Notes under the pieces: model-generated | Told to the model about the DNA's origin: nothing | The model's input: the letters and a program-made list of their open reading frames with translations, nothing else | Database searches by the model: none | Program-made: the position numbers and the translations under genes | Shown here: in pieces, positions 17,298 to 25,837 of the stretch | How positions within the stretch are numbered: the first letter of the stretch is position 1 | How the letters are laid out: the number at the start of each line of letters is the position of its first letter | Assembly (NCBI RefSeq): GCF_014905555.1 | Contig: NZ_BNGS01000003.1 | Coordinates: forward strand, 620,001-684,000 | Length of the DNA: 64,000 nt | Source of the DNA: Streptomyces sp. Y2F8-2 | GTDB lineage: Bacteria; Actinomycetota; Actinomycetes; Streptomycetales; Streptomycetaceae | Direction of reading: 5' to 3'

Positions 17298-17333
17298 GTG
17301 GCTGGTCGCGCAGTTCCCCGCGCCCCTTCAGGG
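17298..17333. repeat. Streptomyces dispersed repeat (GGTCGCGCAGTTCCCCGCG type)
   Basis: Contains GGCTGGTCGCGCAGTTCCCC followed by GCGCCCCTTCAGGG. I recognise this as a dispersed intergenic sequence present many times in Streptomyces chromosomes. Its function is unknown. Confidence 0.6.
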
Positions 17334-17483
17334 CGTACTCCCGGTTCGCCACAGCACCGGAAGCAGCTTCCCGGCCGGGGCCCGGGGGCGCTGCTCCGGC
17401 AGGGCGGTGGTGCGGAGCGCTGCGGGGATCGCAGCGGGCGCCAGTTCCCGCCGGGGCCGCGGGTCGGAGCCCGAGCGGGGGCC

Positions 17484-17575
17484 GGGGCGGAGCCCCGCGA
17501 GGGGTGCAGGGGACGTGGTCCCCGCCGGGGTTCCAGGGGCGGAGCCCCTGGTGGGGTTGAAGGGGCGGAGCCCCT
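17484..17575. repeat. three GGGGCGGAGCCCC palindromes
   Basis: Copies at 17484-17496, 17534-17550 (CAGGGGCGGAGCCCCTG) and 17561-17575 (AGGGGCGGAGCCCCT), each a perfect short hairpin with a CGGA loop, spaced 27-50 bp apart and directly downstream of the convergent folP2-like gene. They may help terminate transcription. Confidence 0.6.
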
Positions 17576-17618
17576 GGGGGTGGGACGGGTAGGGGCGGCG
17601 GGGGCGAGGAGAACTCCG

Positions 17619-18479
17619 TCAGGCCAGGCCCCGGCGGGCCACCGTCGGCGGCCGGTGGCCCGCGATCGACGCCACCATGTCCAGCACCTGCCGCGTCTCC
17701 GCCACCTCATGCACCCGGTACACCTGCGCCCCCAGCCACGCCGACACCGCCGTCGTCGCCAACGTCCCCAGCACCCGTTCCTTCACCGGCTTGTCCAGCG
17801 TCTCCCCGACGAAGTCCTTGTTGGACAGCGACACCAGCACCGGCCACCCCGTGGCCACCATCTCGTCCAGCCGCCGCGTCGCCTCCAGGCTGTGCCGGGT
17901 GTTCTTCCCGAAGTCGTGGCCGGGGTCGATCAGGACCGACTCGCGCGGCACCCCGAGAGCCACCGCCCGCTCCGCCAGCCCCACCGTCACCTTCAGAATG
18001 TCGGCCATGACGTCGTCGTACGTCACCCGGTGCGGCCGCGTCCGCGGCAGCGCGCCCCCGGCGTGCGTGCACACCAGCCCCACCCGGTACCTCGCCGCCA
18101 CCTCCGCGAGCCGTGGATCGACCCCGCCCCACGCGTCGTTCAGGAGATCGGCGCCCGCCTCGCACACGGCCTCGCCGACCTCGTGCCGCCAGGTGTCCAC
18201 ACTGATCACGACGTCCGGGAAACGCCGCCGCACCTCCGCGACGAAGCCGACCGTCCGCCGCGCCTCCTCCTCGGCCGTGACCTCCTCACCCGGCCCGGCC
18301 TTCACCCCGCCGATGTCGATGATCGCGGCTCCCTCGGCCACCGCCTGCTCCACGCGCGCGAGGGCGGGCTCGTCGCGGAACGTGGCCCCCTGGTCGTAGA
18401 AGGAGTCCGGGGTCCGGTTCACGATCGCCATGATCACCGGCTCGTGCTCGCCGAATTCTCGCCTGCCCAGCTTGAGCAT
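17619..18479 (-). CDS. folP2: dihydropteroate synthase-family protein, FolP2-like
   Basis: A 286-residue TIM-barrel protein of the DHPS family: N-terminal MAIVNRTPDSFYDQGATF in place of the usual NVTPDSFSDGG pterin loop, IIDIGGVKAGPGEEV in place of DIGGESTRPG, VLIDPGHDFGKN for the second signature, and VLVSLSNKDFVGE. It therefore differs at several substrate loops from a true FolP. Synteny (LOG gene, then this, then a DivIVA-domain gene and tag) is that of mycobacterial folP2, whose product is reported to lack DHPS activity. ATG with GGAGAGG upstream. The true folP would be in a separate folate cluster. I assign the family with confidence, the catalytic role not. Confidence 0.8.
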   Translation of the reverse strand: MLKLGRREFGEHEPVIMAIVNRTPDSFYDQGATFRDEPALARVEQAVAEGAAIIDIGGVKAGPGEEVTAEEEARRTVGFVAEVRRRFPDVVISVDTWRHEVGEAVCEAGADLLNDAWGGVDPRLAEVAARYRVGLVCTHAGGALPRTRPHRVTYDDVMADILKVTVGLAERAVALGVPRESVLIDPGHDFGKNTRHSLEATRRLDEMVATGWPVLVSLSNKDFVGETLDKPVKERVLGTLATTAVSAWLGAQVYRVHEVAETRQVLDMVASIAGHRPPTVARRGLA

Positions 18480-18636
18480 CCCCTGTGACCTCTCCCAGTA
18501 CGTCCCGTTCCTCGGCCGCCTGTGACCCTAATTGTCAGCGACGCATGGCACGATCTGACCAAGAGAGAAAGACAGACTCGACATCGGCACTTCCGCGTCG
18601 GCGCGCAGCGCGCCGGCACCGAGCGTGGGGACTTAA

Positions 18637-18987
18637 GTGATGCTCATGTTCTTGTTCCTGGTCGTCGCGCTCGCCGTCGTGGTCGCCGCGGTGACACTGG
18701 CCGTGGTGGGAGGCGGCGAGAGCACCCCGCTGCCGGAGGCGGCCCCCGAGCGGTTCGACGACCCGCTCCCGCCGGACCGCCCCGTCGGCCGCGACGACGT
18801 GGAGGCCCTGCGCTTCCCGCTCGCCGTCCGGGGCTATCGCATGGCCGAGGTGGACGACGCGCTCGGCCGCCTCGGCGCCGAGATCGCCGAGCGGGACGCC
18901 CGTATCGCCGACCTGGAGGCCGCGCTCGCCGGAGCCCGCGCCGCCGGACCGGCAGGGGACGAGCGGGCCGAAGGAGACCCCCAGTGA
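18637..18987 (+). CDS. DivIVA-domain membrane protein
   Basis: A 116-residue protein with one N-terminal transmembrane helix (MLMFLFLVVALAVVVAAVTLAVV), an acidic Pro-rich linker and a DivIVA-like segment EALRFPLAVRGYRMAEVDDALGRLGAEIAERDARIADLEAAL, which would form a coiled coil. It is the counterpart of the short DivIVA-domain protein next to tag in mycobacteria (Rv1209). The start is GTG 18637 or ATG 18640; GGGGAC lies just upstream. The end overlaps the tag start by 4 nt (GTGA). A polar or septal membrane role is possible but unproven. Confidence 0.8.
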   Translation: MMLMFLFLVVALAVVVAAVTLAVVGGGESTPLPEAAPERFDDPLPPDRPVGRDDVEALRFPLAVRGYRMAEVDDALGRLGAEIAERDARIADLEAALAGARAAGPAGDERAEGDPQ

Positions 18988-19565
18988 GCGGTGCGGCCCT
19001 CACGGGACCCGACGGCGTGCTGCGCTGCCCCTGGGCGCTGTCCACCGAGGACTACGTGGCGTACCACGACGAGGAGTGGGGCCGCCCGGTCCACGGCGAC
19101 GACGCGCTGTACGAGCGGCTGTGCCTGGAGGCGTTCCAGTCGGGTCTGTCGTGGATCACGATCCTTCGCCGCCGCGAGGGCTTCCGCGCCGCCTTCGCCG
19201 ACTTCCGGATCGCCAAGGTGGCCGCCTTCACGGACGCCGACCAGGAGCGTCTGCTCGCCGACCCGGGCATCATCCGCAACCGCGCCAAGATCGAGGCGAC
19301 GCTCGCCAACGCACGCGTGCTGGCCGAGTGGGCCCCGGGCGAGCTCGACGAGCTGATCTGGTCGTACGCCCCCGACGGGGCATCCCGTCCGGCTCCGGTG
19401 ACCCTGGCCGACGTCCCCGCGGTCACCGAGGAGTCGACAGCGCTCTCCAGGGCCCTGAAGAAGCGCGGCATACGCTTCGTCGGCCCGACCACGGCGTACG
19501 CGCTGATGCAGGCCTGCGGCCTGGTGAACGACCACCTGGCCGACTGCGCCGCCCGCGGCGACTGA
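18984..19565 (+). CDS. tag: DNA-3-methyladenine glycosylase I
   Basis: A 193-residue protein with the Tag signature: zinc-binding Cys in LRCPWAL, AYHDEEWGRPVHGDD, the SWITILRRREGFR active-site helix, IIRNRAKI, and C-terminal QACGLVNDHLADC providing the remaining His and Cys zinc ligands. It excises 3-methyladenine from alkylated DNA. The GTG start has an AAGGAG Shine-Dalgarno inside the preceding gene and a 4-nt overlap with it, so it is expressed as a pair with the DivIVA-domain protein. It converges with the enoyl-CoA hydratase gene. Confidence 0.93.
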   Translation: MSGAALTGPDGVLRCPWALSTEDYVAYHDEEWGRPVHGDDALYERLCLEAFQSGLSWITILRRREGFRAAFADFRIAKVAAFTDADQERLLADPGIIRNRAKIEATLANARVLAEWAPGELDELIWSYAPDGASRPAPVTLADVPAVTEESTALSRALKKRGIRFVGPTTAYALMQACGLVNDHLADCAARGD

Positions 19566-19612
19566 ATCCGCCGATCGACCACGGGCGGCGCACGGCCACG
19601 TCAGTCGCAGAC

Positions 19613-20416
19613 CTACCGGCCCAGGTACTTCGGCTTCTCCTTGTTCACGAACGCCTCCACAGCGATCGCGTGGTCCTGGGACGAGCCCGCCCGTGTCTGC
19701 AGCTCGTCCTCCTTCTCCAGGGTCTGCTCCAAGGAGTGGGTCAGCCCGTAGGCCACCGCCTCCTTGATCGCCGCGTACGCCACCGTCGGCCCCTCGGCGA
19801 GCGCCACGGCCACCTTCTCCGCCTCGGTCCGCAGCTCGTCCGCGGGGACGACCCGGTTCGCGATGCCCAGCTCCAACGCCTCCTGGGCGCCGATGCTCCG
19901 CGGGAAGAGCAGCAGGTCGGCCGCGCGCCCGGGACCGACCACGCGGGGCAACGTCCAGGAGACGCCCGAATCGGCCGTCAGCGCGACGCCCGCGAACGAC
20001 GTGTTGAAGGATGCGGTGCCCGACACGATCCGGTAGTCCGCGGCCAGCGCGAATCCGAAGCCGGCCCCGGCCGCGACGCCGTTCACCGCGGCCACCACCG
20101 GCTTGGGCGCACCCGCCAGTGCCCGGACGATCGGGTTGTAGTGCTCCCGCACCGTGCTCATCGTGTGGCCCGAGCCGGTCTCCCGGTCGGCGGCCAGCAG
20201 CCCGATGTGCTCCTTGAGGTCCTGCCCCACGCAGAACGCCCGGTCCCCGGCGGCGGTCAGCAGGATCGCGCGCACGGAGCCGTCGTCCGCCGCGGACCGC
20301 ACCGCGTCCCGAAGGGCGACCTTGGTCGCGATGTTCAGCGCGTTCATCGCCTCCGGACGGTTCAGCGTGATCGTCGCGAGTCCGTCGCTCACCTCGTAGA
20401 GCACGGTGTCGGCCAT
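19613..20416 (-). CDS. enoyl-CoA hydratase/isomerase family protein
   Basis: A 267-residue crotonase-fold protein. Oxyanion-hole elements are AFCVGQDLKEH and NGVAAGAGFGFALAADYRI; the second loop FAGVALTADSGVSWTLPRVVG has Asp where PaaG-type isomerases carry an acidic catalytic residue, rather than the Glu pair of a standard hydratase. It resembles PaaG/PaaB-like proteins, but no phenylacetate genes are nearby. It acts in the cytosol on acyl-CoA thioesters. ATG has a GGAGGGGACCC-type Shine-Dalgarno. Monocistronic. Confidence 0.85.
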   Translation of the reverse strand: MADTVLYEVSDGLATITLNRPEAMNALNIATKVALRDAVRSAADDGSVRAILLTAAGDRAFCVGQDLKEHIGLLAADRETGSGHTMSTVREHYNPIVRALAGAPKPVVAAVNGVAAGAGFGFALAADYRIVSGTASFNTSFAGVALTADSGVSWTLPRVVGPGRAADLLLFPRSIGAQEALELGIANRVVPADELRTEAEKVAVALAEGPTVAYAAIKEAVAYGLTHSLEQTLEKEDELQTRAGSSQDHAIAVEAFVNKEKPKYLGR

Positions 20417-20648
20417 GGTGGGTCCCCTCCGGTGTCGCGCCTCGGGCGTACCGGCCGGTACGCCCGCGTCCGAAGGACAGCATGGCCGAGATCACCGCCC
20501 GCGGAACGGACCGTACGTGTGACCTGCGTCAAAGAATTCCCGCAGGGATCCGGTCGGCGGATGTCGGTGCGGGGGCGAAGTATCACAGTCACATCGCCGA
20601 ATTGAGTGGTTTTGCTCGCGCGTGTTGCGCAAGCGATGCCGACTGATG

Positions 20649-20679
20649 TTGGTCATCGGGTCATGAGATGCGGGATAAT
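20649..20679 (+). promoter_or_regulatory. putative promoter of the DUF3117 gene
   Basis: GATAAT at 20674-20679 is a near-consensus -10. TTGGTC at 20649-20654 is a possible -35 at a longish 19-bp spacing. It would give a 5' UTR of about 105 nt. The 373-bp gap 20417-20789 otherwise holds nothing I can identify. Confidence 0.4.
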
Positions 20680-20789
20680 GGCCTGGAAGCAATGTGTTCG
20701 ATGCCGGTGTCGCGTGTCCTGTGAAGGATCGCGTGCCCTTCAAGGGGCCGTCGGCTGACGATGAGCTGGTTTCAGGAAGGGGAACGAGC

Positions 20790-20957
20790 ATGGCGGCCAT
20801 GAAGCCGCGGACGGGCGACGGCCCGCTCGAGGTGACCAAGGAGGGGCGGGGCATCGTCATGCGCGTTCCGCTCGAAGGCGGCGGTCGGCTCGTCGTCGAG
20901 CTGACCCCGGACGAGGCCGACGCGCTCGGCGACGCCCTCAAGAAGGTCGTCGGCTGA
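20790..20957 (+). CDS. DUF3117 family protein
   Basis: A 55-residue protein, MAAMKPRTGDGPLEVTKEGR then GIVMRVPLEGGGRLVVELTP and a C-terminal DEADALGDALKKVVG helix. It is a nearly invariant actinobacterial family of unknown function. ATG 20790 is chosen because GGAAGGGG lies 7 nt upstream; an in-frame extension to 20694 lacks a ribosome site. A T-tract terminator follows. Strong expression signals and conservation suggest a core housekeeping role. Confidence 0.9.
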   Translation: MAAMKPRTGDGPLEVTKEGRGIVMRVPLEGGGRLVVELTPDEADALGDALKKVVG

Positions 20958-20983
20958 CGCGGCAGACCCCGGATTTCAGCTGC

Positions 20984-21018
20984 CCCGGCATCGTACGCGG
21001 TGCCGGGGACCGCTTTTT
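20984..21018 (+). terminator. intrinsic terminator after DUF3117 gene
   Basis: CCCCGGCA (20984-20991) pairs perfectly with TGCCGGGG (21002-21009), followed by ACCGCTTTTTCC. A T5 tract makes this a classical terminator. Confidence 0.8.
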
Positions 21019-21082
21019 CCAGGGGGCTTCCCGGAGGTGCTCGGACCCGGACGGCCCATCCACCCGGCCCCCACGGCCGGGC

Positions 21083-21715
21083 TCACCGCCTGACCGCGCA
21101 CAACAGTCCGTCCCCCACCGGGAGCAGTGAGGGCACGAGGTCGGGGCTCTCGCGCACCGTGCGCAGCAGCTCCCGCAGCCGCAGCACCTCGGTGGGCTGC
21201 GGCCCCGAGCCGACCGTGCGGCCGTTGGCGAAGGCGCCCTCGAACACGACGAGCCCGCCGGGACGCAGCAGACGCAACGATTCGGCGAGGTAGTCGAGCA
21301 CCTCGAGCCGGTCGCCGTCGCAGAAGACGAGGTCGTAGCCGGCGTCCGCGAGCCGCGGCAGGACGTCCAGGGCGCGGCCCGGGATGAAGCGGGCCCGGTT
21401 GCTGGCGAAACCGGAGGCGCGGAAGGCCTGGCGGGCGCACTGCTGGTGCTCCGGCTCCGGATCCACCGTGGTCAGCACGCCGTCCGGCCGCATGCCGTGC
21501 AGCAGATGGATTCCGGAGACACCGCATCCCGTCCCGATCTCCGCCACCGCCTTGGCGTCCACGGTGGCGGCGAGCATGCGCAGCGCGGCGCCCGTGCCGG
21601 GCGACACCGAGCGCAGCCCTGCTTCACGGGCCCGTTCCCGGGCCCAGCGCAGCGCGTCGTCCTCGGCGACATAGGCGTCGGCGAACGCCCAGCTCGTCTG
21701 CCGGTTGCCGGTAAT
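21083..21715 (-). CDS. O-methyltransferase (family 3, SAM-dependent)
   Basis: A methyltransferase of about 210 residues. SAM-binding motif VAEIGTGCGVSGIHLL, motif II VDPEPEHQQCARQAF and GYDLVFCDGDRLEVLDYLAES fit the caffeoyl-CoA O-methyltransferase-like family 3; SWAFADAYVAEDDALRWARERA is the usual N-terminal helix. Between ATG 21859 and the core there is no ATG, GTG or TTG. The only codon with a good Shine-Dalgarno is ATT at 21715 (AGGAG, 6 nt spacing; VITGNRQTSWAF), so I place the start there. The longer ATG form would overlap the divergent sigma-factor promoter region. It is divergent from the ECF sigma gene, as in mycobacteria (Rv1220c/sigE). The substrate is unknown. Confidence 0.8.
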   Translation of the reverse strand: MTGNRQTSWAFADAYVAEDDALRWARERAREAGLRSVSPGTGAALRMLAATVDAKAVAEIGTGCGVSGIHLLHGMRPDGVLTTVDPEPEHQQCARQAFRASGFASNRARFIPGRALDVLPRLADAGYDLVFCDGDRLEVLDYLAESLRLLRPGGLVVFEGAFANGRTVGSGPQPTEVLRLRELLRTVRESPDLVPSLLPVGDGLLCAVRR

Positions 21716-21934
21716 GACCCTCTCCTGTCCCCGTGATTGCTTGGGCGTGACTGTATCCGTTGACGTCGGGAACCCGCAGATGGGACCGGGCGTTGAGGAG
21801 GGTGCGAAGAGGGCGTGGGGAAGGACCGGGACAGACGCGTGGACGTGGTTGCCGAGCAAGTGCTGACGCAGCCGTATCAGCGGGCATCAAATTCTCGTAA
21901 AACCGCTTATCCGGAGCTAACGGGCGAGGTGGCT

Positions 21935-22708
21935 ATGGTAGGGGCTCCACTGGACACCACCAGAGCCGACAGGGGAGGTGCGGCTGCGCCTGCGGATCGG
22001 GGAGGGGTGCTACGGCTCCTTCTCAGGTCATCGGGTGAGCCGAAATCCGTGACCGACATCGCTGACACCCACCACGCTGCCGACACCGCGCACATCGCGA
22101 CCTTCGCCACCGACGCGGACGCGCAGGCGTGGACTCCGCCCACCTGGGAGGAGATCGTCAGCACTCACAGCGGCCGGGTCTACCGGCTGGCGTACCGCCT
22201 GACCGGAAACCAGCACGACGCCGAGGACCTGACCCAGGAGGTCTTCGTACGGGTCTTCCGCTCCCTGTCGACGTACACGCCCGGCACGTTCGAGGGCTGG
22301 CTGCACCGCATCACCACGAACCTCTTCCTGGACATGGTCCGCCGCAAGCAGCGCATCCGCTTCGACGCGCTCGGCGAGGACGCGGCGGAGCGCCTGGCCA
22401 GCCGTGAGCCGACGCCGCAGCAGGTCCTGCACGACGCGCACTTCGACGCGGACGTCCAGCAGGCGCTGGACACGCTCGCGCCCGAGTTCCGTGCGGCCGT
22501 CGTCCTGTGCGACATCGAAGGACTGTCCTACGAGGAGATCGCCGCAACCCTGGGCGTCAAGCTCGGCACGGTGCGCTCCCGGATCCACCGCGGCCGCTCG
22601 CAGCTGCGCAAGGCGCTCGCGCACCGGGCGCCTCAGGCCCGCGCGGCCGAGCGCCGCTCCTTCGTGCCCCGGGTGCCCGCGCTGGGGGGAGGGGGCGCGA
22701 CCGCGTGA
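21935..22708 (+). CDS. ECF-subfamily RNA polymerase sigma factor (mycobacterial SigE-like)
   Basis: A 257-residue sigma factor. Region 2 contains [33 protein letters not shown] and [19 protein letters not shown]; region 4 contains [38 protein letters not shown]. Both are very close to M. tuberculosis SigE, and the neighbours (ZAS anti-sigma, HtrA, TatB) match that locus. It is not the Streptomyces protein called SigE of the cse locus, so I give no symbol. ATG 21935 with GAGGT upstream is preferred; a frame from 21815 is open but unsupported. The first 70 residues are a variable extension. It is predicted to direct the envelope-stress response and is released by the downstream anti-sigma factor. 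Confidence 0.9.
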   Translation: MVGAPLDTTRADRGGAAAPADRGGVLRLLLRSSGEPKSVTDIADTHHAADTAHIATFATDADAQAWTPPTWEEIVSTHSGRVYRLAYRLTGNQHDAEDLTQEVFVRVFRSLSTYTPGTFEGWLHRITTNLFLDMVRRKQRIRFDALGEDAAERLASREPTPQQVLHDAHFDADVQQALDTLAPEFRAAVVLCDIEGLSYEEIAATLGVKLGTVRSRIHRGRSQLRKALAHRAPQARAAERRSFVPRVPALGGGGATA

Positions 22709-23697
22709 GTGGATCCCGTCGCCCCACACCGGCAGAGCAGCACCTGGGAGACCGCCTCTCCGCCCTGGTGGACGGAGAACTCGGTCATGAGATGCGCGAG
22801 CGCGTGCTGGCCCATCTGGCCACGTGCGCGAAGTGCAAGGCCGAGGCCGACGCCCAGCGCCGGCTGAAGAACGTCTTCGCCGAGGCGGCCCCGCCGCCCC
22901 CCTCCGAGAGCTTCCTGGCCCGCCTCCAGGGCCTGCCCATGGGAGGTGACGTCGACGGCGATGGCACGCCGCTCGGCGGGGGAGGATTCGGCAGAAGACT
23001 CCAGAGCAGCGCCGGACTGCCCGCGCGGCCCGGCGTCTTCGGAGTGAGGGGCGAGCCCTTCGGCTACGTCCCGTCGGGCCCGCACGCCGCGGCGCTGTCG
23101 CCCTCCGACAGCCGCGCCCTCCCCGGGGGCCGTGTCCTCCCGGAGGACGGCGGCTTCCGTATCCACCCCGTCGGCCGGCAGGAGAGCGAGCGGCCGGCGT
23201 CCCGTGGGCGGCGTTTCGTGTTCGTCGCCGCCGGCGCCGTCTCGCTGGCCGCGCTGGCGCTCGGCGGCGTGTCCGGCGTGGGCGGTGACTCCGGCGCGGA
23301 GGCGCGCGGCGGTTCCGGGGCCGGGAGCAACGTGACCCCCATGCGCTCACCGGGTACGGGCGGTGTCACGTCGCCGGAGACGCAGCGGCGGCGATCCACC
23401 GGAGCGCTGCTCGAGCAGCGCGCGCTGGACCGGACGCCGGTCGCGCCCACGCAGTCCTCGGCGCCGCTGCTGTCCGGAGTGCCCGCTCCCGGTGTCCAGG
23501 ACGTCTCGCAGATCCGCGCGCTGACCGCTCCCGTGGTGGCCGGTGCGGCGGCGATGTCCCCGCTCATACGCCCGCTCACCGAGACCGGACCGTTCACGCT
23601 GCCGACCGCCCCTCAGCTGAGGGTCCCCGGCCTGTCGGCCCGCCCGGTGCCGTCCACGTCCCCCACGCCCTCCCCCTCCTCGAACACCGGCCGCTGA
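22705..23697 (+). CDS. ZAS-type transmembrane anti-sigma factor
   Basis: A 330-residue protein whose GTG overlaps the sigma stop (GTGA). The N-terminal zinc-associated domain reads [20 protein letters not shown] followed by the HxxxCxxC motif HLATCAKC. Residues of about 60-165 are a variable linker, then one TM helix ([21 protein letters not shown]). The extracytoplasmic part is a 140-residue Pro/Ser/Thr-rich tail. It should hold the partner ECF sigma factor at the membrane until redox change or proteolysis. The extended, low-complexity periplasmic tail is longer than in mycobacterial RseA and could contact the wall. Confidence 0.88.
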   Translation: MSGSRRPTPAEQHLGDRLSALVDGELGHEMRERVLAHLATCAKCKAEADAQRRLKNVFAEAAPPPPSESFLARLQGLPMGGDVDGDGTPLGGGGFGRRLQSSAGLPARPGVFGVRGEPFGYVPSGPHAAALSPSDSRALPGGRVLPEDGGFRIHPVGRQESERPASRGRRFVFVAAGAVSLAALALGGVSGVGGDSGAEARGGSGAGSNVTPMRSPGTGGVTSPETQRRRSTGALLEQRALDRTPVAPTQSSAPLLSGVPAPGVQDVSQIRALTAPVVAGAAAMSPLIRPLTETGPFTLPTAPQLRVPGLSARPVPSTSPTPSPSSNTGR

Positions 23698-23811
23698 GCG
23701 GCTGCGCGGCCGCCCGGGGAACCTGGTTGAATCCATGGTGCCCGCGCCCGCGCAAGCGGTCCGGGCGCGGAATCCGCGGCACCAGGTGCCGCCGGCGGGT
23801 GTAGGGAGACC

Positions 23812-25638
23812 ATGGACGAGGGGAAGCCGGTCCCTGAGGCGGGACCGGAGCAGGGGGCGAGCGAGTCCGGAGCGGCGCACGACGCCGAGGGGTCGACGAC
23901 CGGCGGTTCGGCGCCGGTCGGAGAGCCCGGCGGCGACTTCGAGCTGCCGGCTCCTGCCGGGACACGTCCTCGCTATGAGGGCGACGCCGACGGCGACTTC
24001 GAGCTGGAGCGCCCGGCTGCGGCGGGAACGGGGGTCGGGGCCGACGTCCTCGCGAAGCCCCCGACAACCGACGGGGACGGCGATTTCGAGCTGGAACGCC
24101 CGGCAGCCGTGGGCACGGCGCAGGAAGGGTCTGCCGGGCACACCGGCCCTCGGCAGGGCGGCGACGGGTCTGACGCCCTCGACGGTCGTGCCAAGGCCCT
24201 TCACGATCCCGACCCCTACAACACCCCGCCCTACGGCGGGCCGGGCCCCTGGGCGCCCGCCCCACCGGTCCAGCACCCGGCGGTGACGCCCCCGCACAGG
24301 ACCGTCGCGCAGAGCACGCCCACGCCTCCGGGCGCGCCCGTGCCCGGCGCGCCCGCGATGCCGGTGCCGCCCACCGCTCCGGTGCCGCCCACCGCTCCGG
24401 TGCCGGGTGGCTCCACCGACCCGAGCGGCGCCCCCTCGTCCCCTTCCCCCTGGCAGAACTACGACCCGTGGGCGCCCCGGGTCCCCTTCCAGCAGAACGG
24501 CGCCGCGCTGCCCGGCACGGAGCAGCGGCGTGCGCGCGGCCGCAAGGCGCTCGTCGCCGCCGGCGCGCTGATCGCGCTCGTGTCCGGAGGGGTCGGCGGT
24601 GTCGTAGGAGCCGCGTGGGAGCGGGACGGTGGCATCGGGGAGGTGCGGCTGCCGCAGGCCGGGAAGGAGCCCGCGGGGCGCGCCCCGGACAGCGTCGCCG
24701 GGATCGCCGCACGGGCGCTGCCCAGCGTCGTCACCCTGCACGTCAAGGGCGCCTCCGAGGAGGGCACCGGCACCGGCTTCGTCCTCGACGGACGCGGACA
24801 CATCCTCACCAACAACCACGTCGTCCAACCCGCGGCAGCCGGCGGCGAGATAACGGTGACGTTCAACGGCGGCCAGAGCGCCAAGGCCACCGTCGTCGGC
24901 CATGACACCGGATACGACCTCGCGGTCGTCAAGGTCACCGGCGTCCGCGGCCTCACCCCCCTGCCCCTCGGCAACTCCGACAACGTCGAGGTCGGTGACC
25001 CCGTCGTCGCCATCGGCGCGCCCTTCGACCTCGCCGGCACCGTCACCTCCGGCATCATCAGCGCCAAGGAACGGCCCATCACCGCCGGCGGCGAGAAGGG
25101 CGACGGCAGCGACGTGTCGTACGTCGACGCCCTGCAGACCGACGCCCCGATCAACCCCGGCAACTCCGGCGGCCCCCTCCTCGACGGCAAGGGCCGTGTC
25201 GTCGGCATCAACTCCGCCATCCGGTCGGCCGGCAGCGGATCCGACCAGAGCGGCCAGGCCGGTTCCATCGGGCTCGGCTTCGCCATCCCCGTCAACCAGG
25301 CCAAGCGCGTCGCCGAGGAGCTGATCAACACCGGTAGGGCCACCCACCCGGTGATCGGCGTCACGCTCGACTTGAACTACACGGGAGACGGCGCCCGGGT
25401 CGGCGCCAAGGGCACCGGCAAAGGCCCCGCCGTCACCCGGGGCGGTGCCGGCGACAAGGCCGGCATCAAGCCCGGCGACGTCATCACGGAGGTCGACGGC
25501 ATGCGCGTCCACTCGGGGGAGGAGCTGATCATCAGGACCCGCGCCCACCGCCCCGGCGACCGTCTGGAGCTGACCGTGGTCCGCGGCGGGGCCGAACGGA
25601 GGATCACGCTCGTCCTCGGCTCGGCGGACGGCAGCTGA
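23812..25638 (+). CDS. htrA: HtrA/DegP-like membrane serine protease with PDZ domain
   Basis: A 608-residue protein. Residues 1-240 are a cytoplasmic Pro/Gly/acidic region with three GDFEL motifs (near 41, 61 and 90). A TM helix (KALVAAGALIALVSGGVGGVVGAA) lies near 245-268. The trypsin-like domain has the catalytic triad His336 (ILTNNHVV), Asp369 (GYDLAVV) and Ser452 (NPGNSGGPLLD), followed by a C-terminal PDZ domain (GDKAGIKPGDVITEVDGMRV). It is the envelope-quality-control protease of the SigE-type stress locus; mycobacterial HtrA is encoded at the same place and interacts with the anti-sigma factor. It is separated by 114 bp from the anti-sigma gene and may also have its own promoter. Confidence 0.93.
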   Translation: MDEGKPVPEAGPEQGASESGAAHDAEGSTTGGSAPVGEPGGDFELPAPAGTRPRYEGDADGDFELERPAAAGTGVGADVLAKPPTTDGDGDFELERPAAVGTAQEGSAGHTGPRQGGDGSDALDGRAKALHDPDPYNTPPYGGPGPWAPAPPVQHPAVTPPHRTVAQSTPTPPGAPVPGAPAMPVPPTAPVPPTAPVPGGSTDPSGAPSSPSPWQNYDPWAPRVPFQQNGAALPGTEQRRARGRKALVAAGALIALVSGGVGGVVGAAWERDGGIGEVRLPQAGKEPAGRAPDSVAGIAARALPSVVTLHVKGASEEGTGTGFVLDGRGHILTNNHVVQPAAAGGEITVTFNGGQSAKATVVGHDTGYDLAVVKVTGVRGLTPLPLGNSDNVEVGDPVVAIGAPFDLAGTVTSGIISAKERPITAGGEKGDGSDVSYVDALQTDAPINPGNSGGPLLDGKGRVVGINSAIRSAGSGSDQSGQAGSIGLGFAIPVNQAKRVAEELINTGRATHPVIGVTLDLNYTGDGARVGAKGTGKGPAVTRGGAGDKAGIKPGDVITEVDGMRVHSGEELIIRTRAHRPGDRLELTVVRGGAERRITLVLGSADGS

Positions 25639-25837
25639 CGCGAAACCCCGCAATGGCGGGACGAAACCCGCCCGACAAGGCAAACAACCCGGAAAACCCC
25701 TCGTGCACACGCGGCCGGTGTGCCGGGACAGTACCGGTACGGCAGGAACGCCGGGTACCGTGGACCCGGCCCGGACCACGGAAGACCCGCACAGACCACC
25801 GAGGGCCGAGGACCGAGGACATCGCAAGGAGCTTCAG

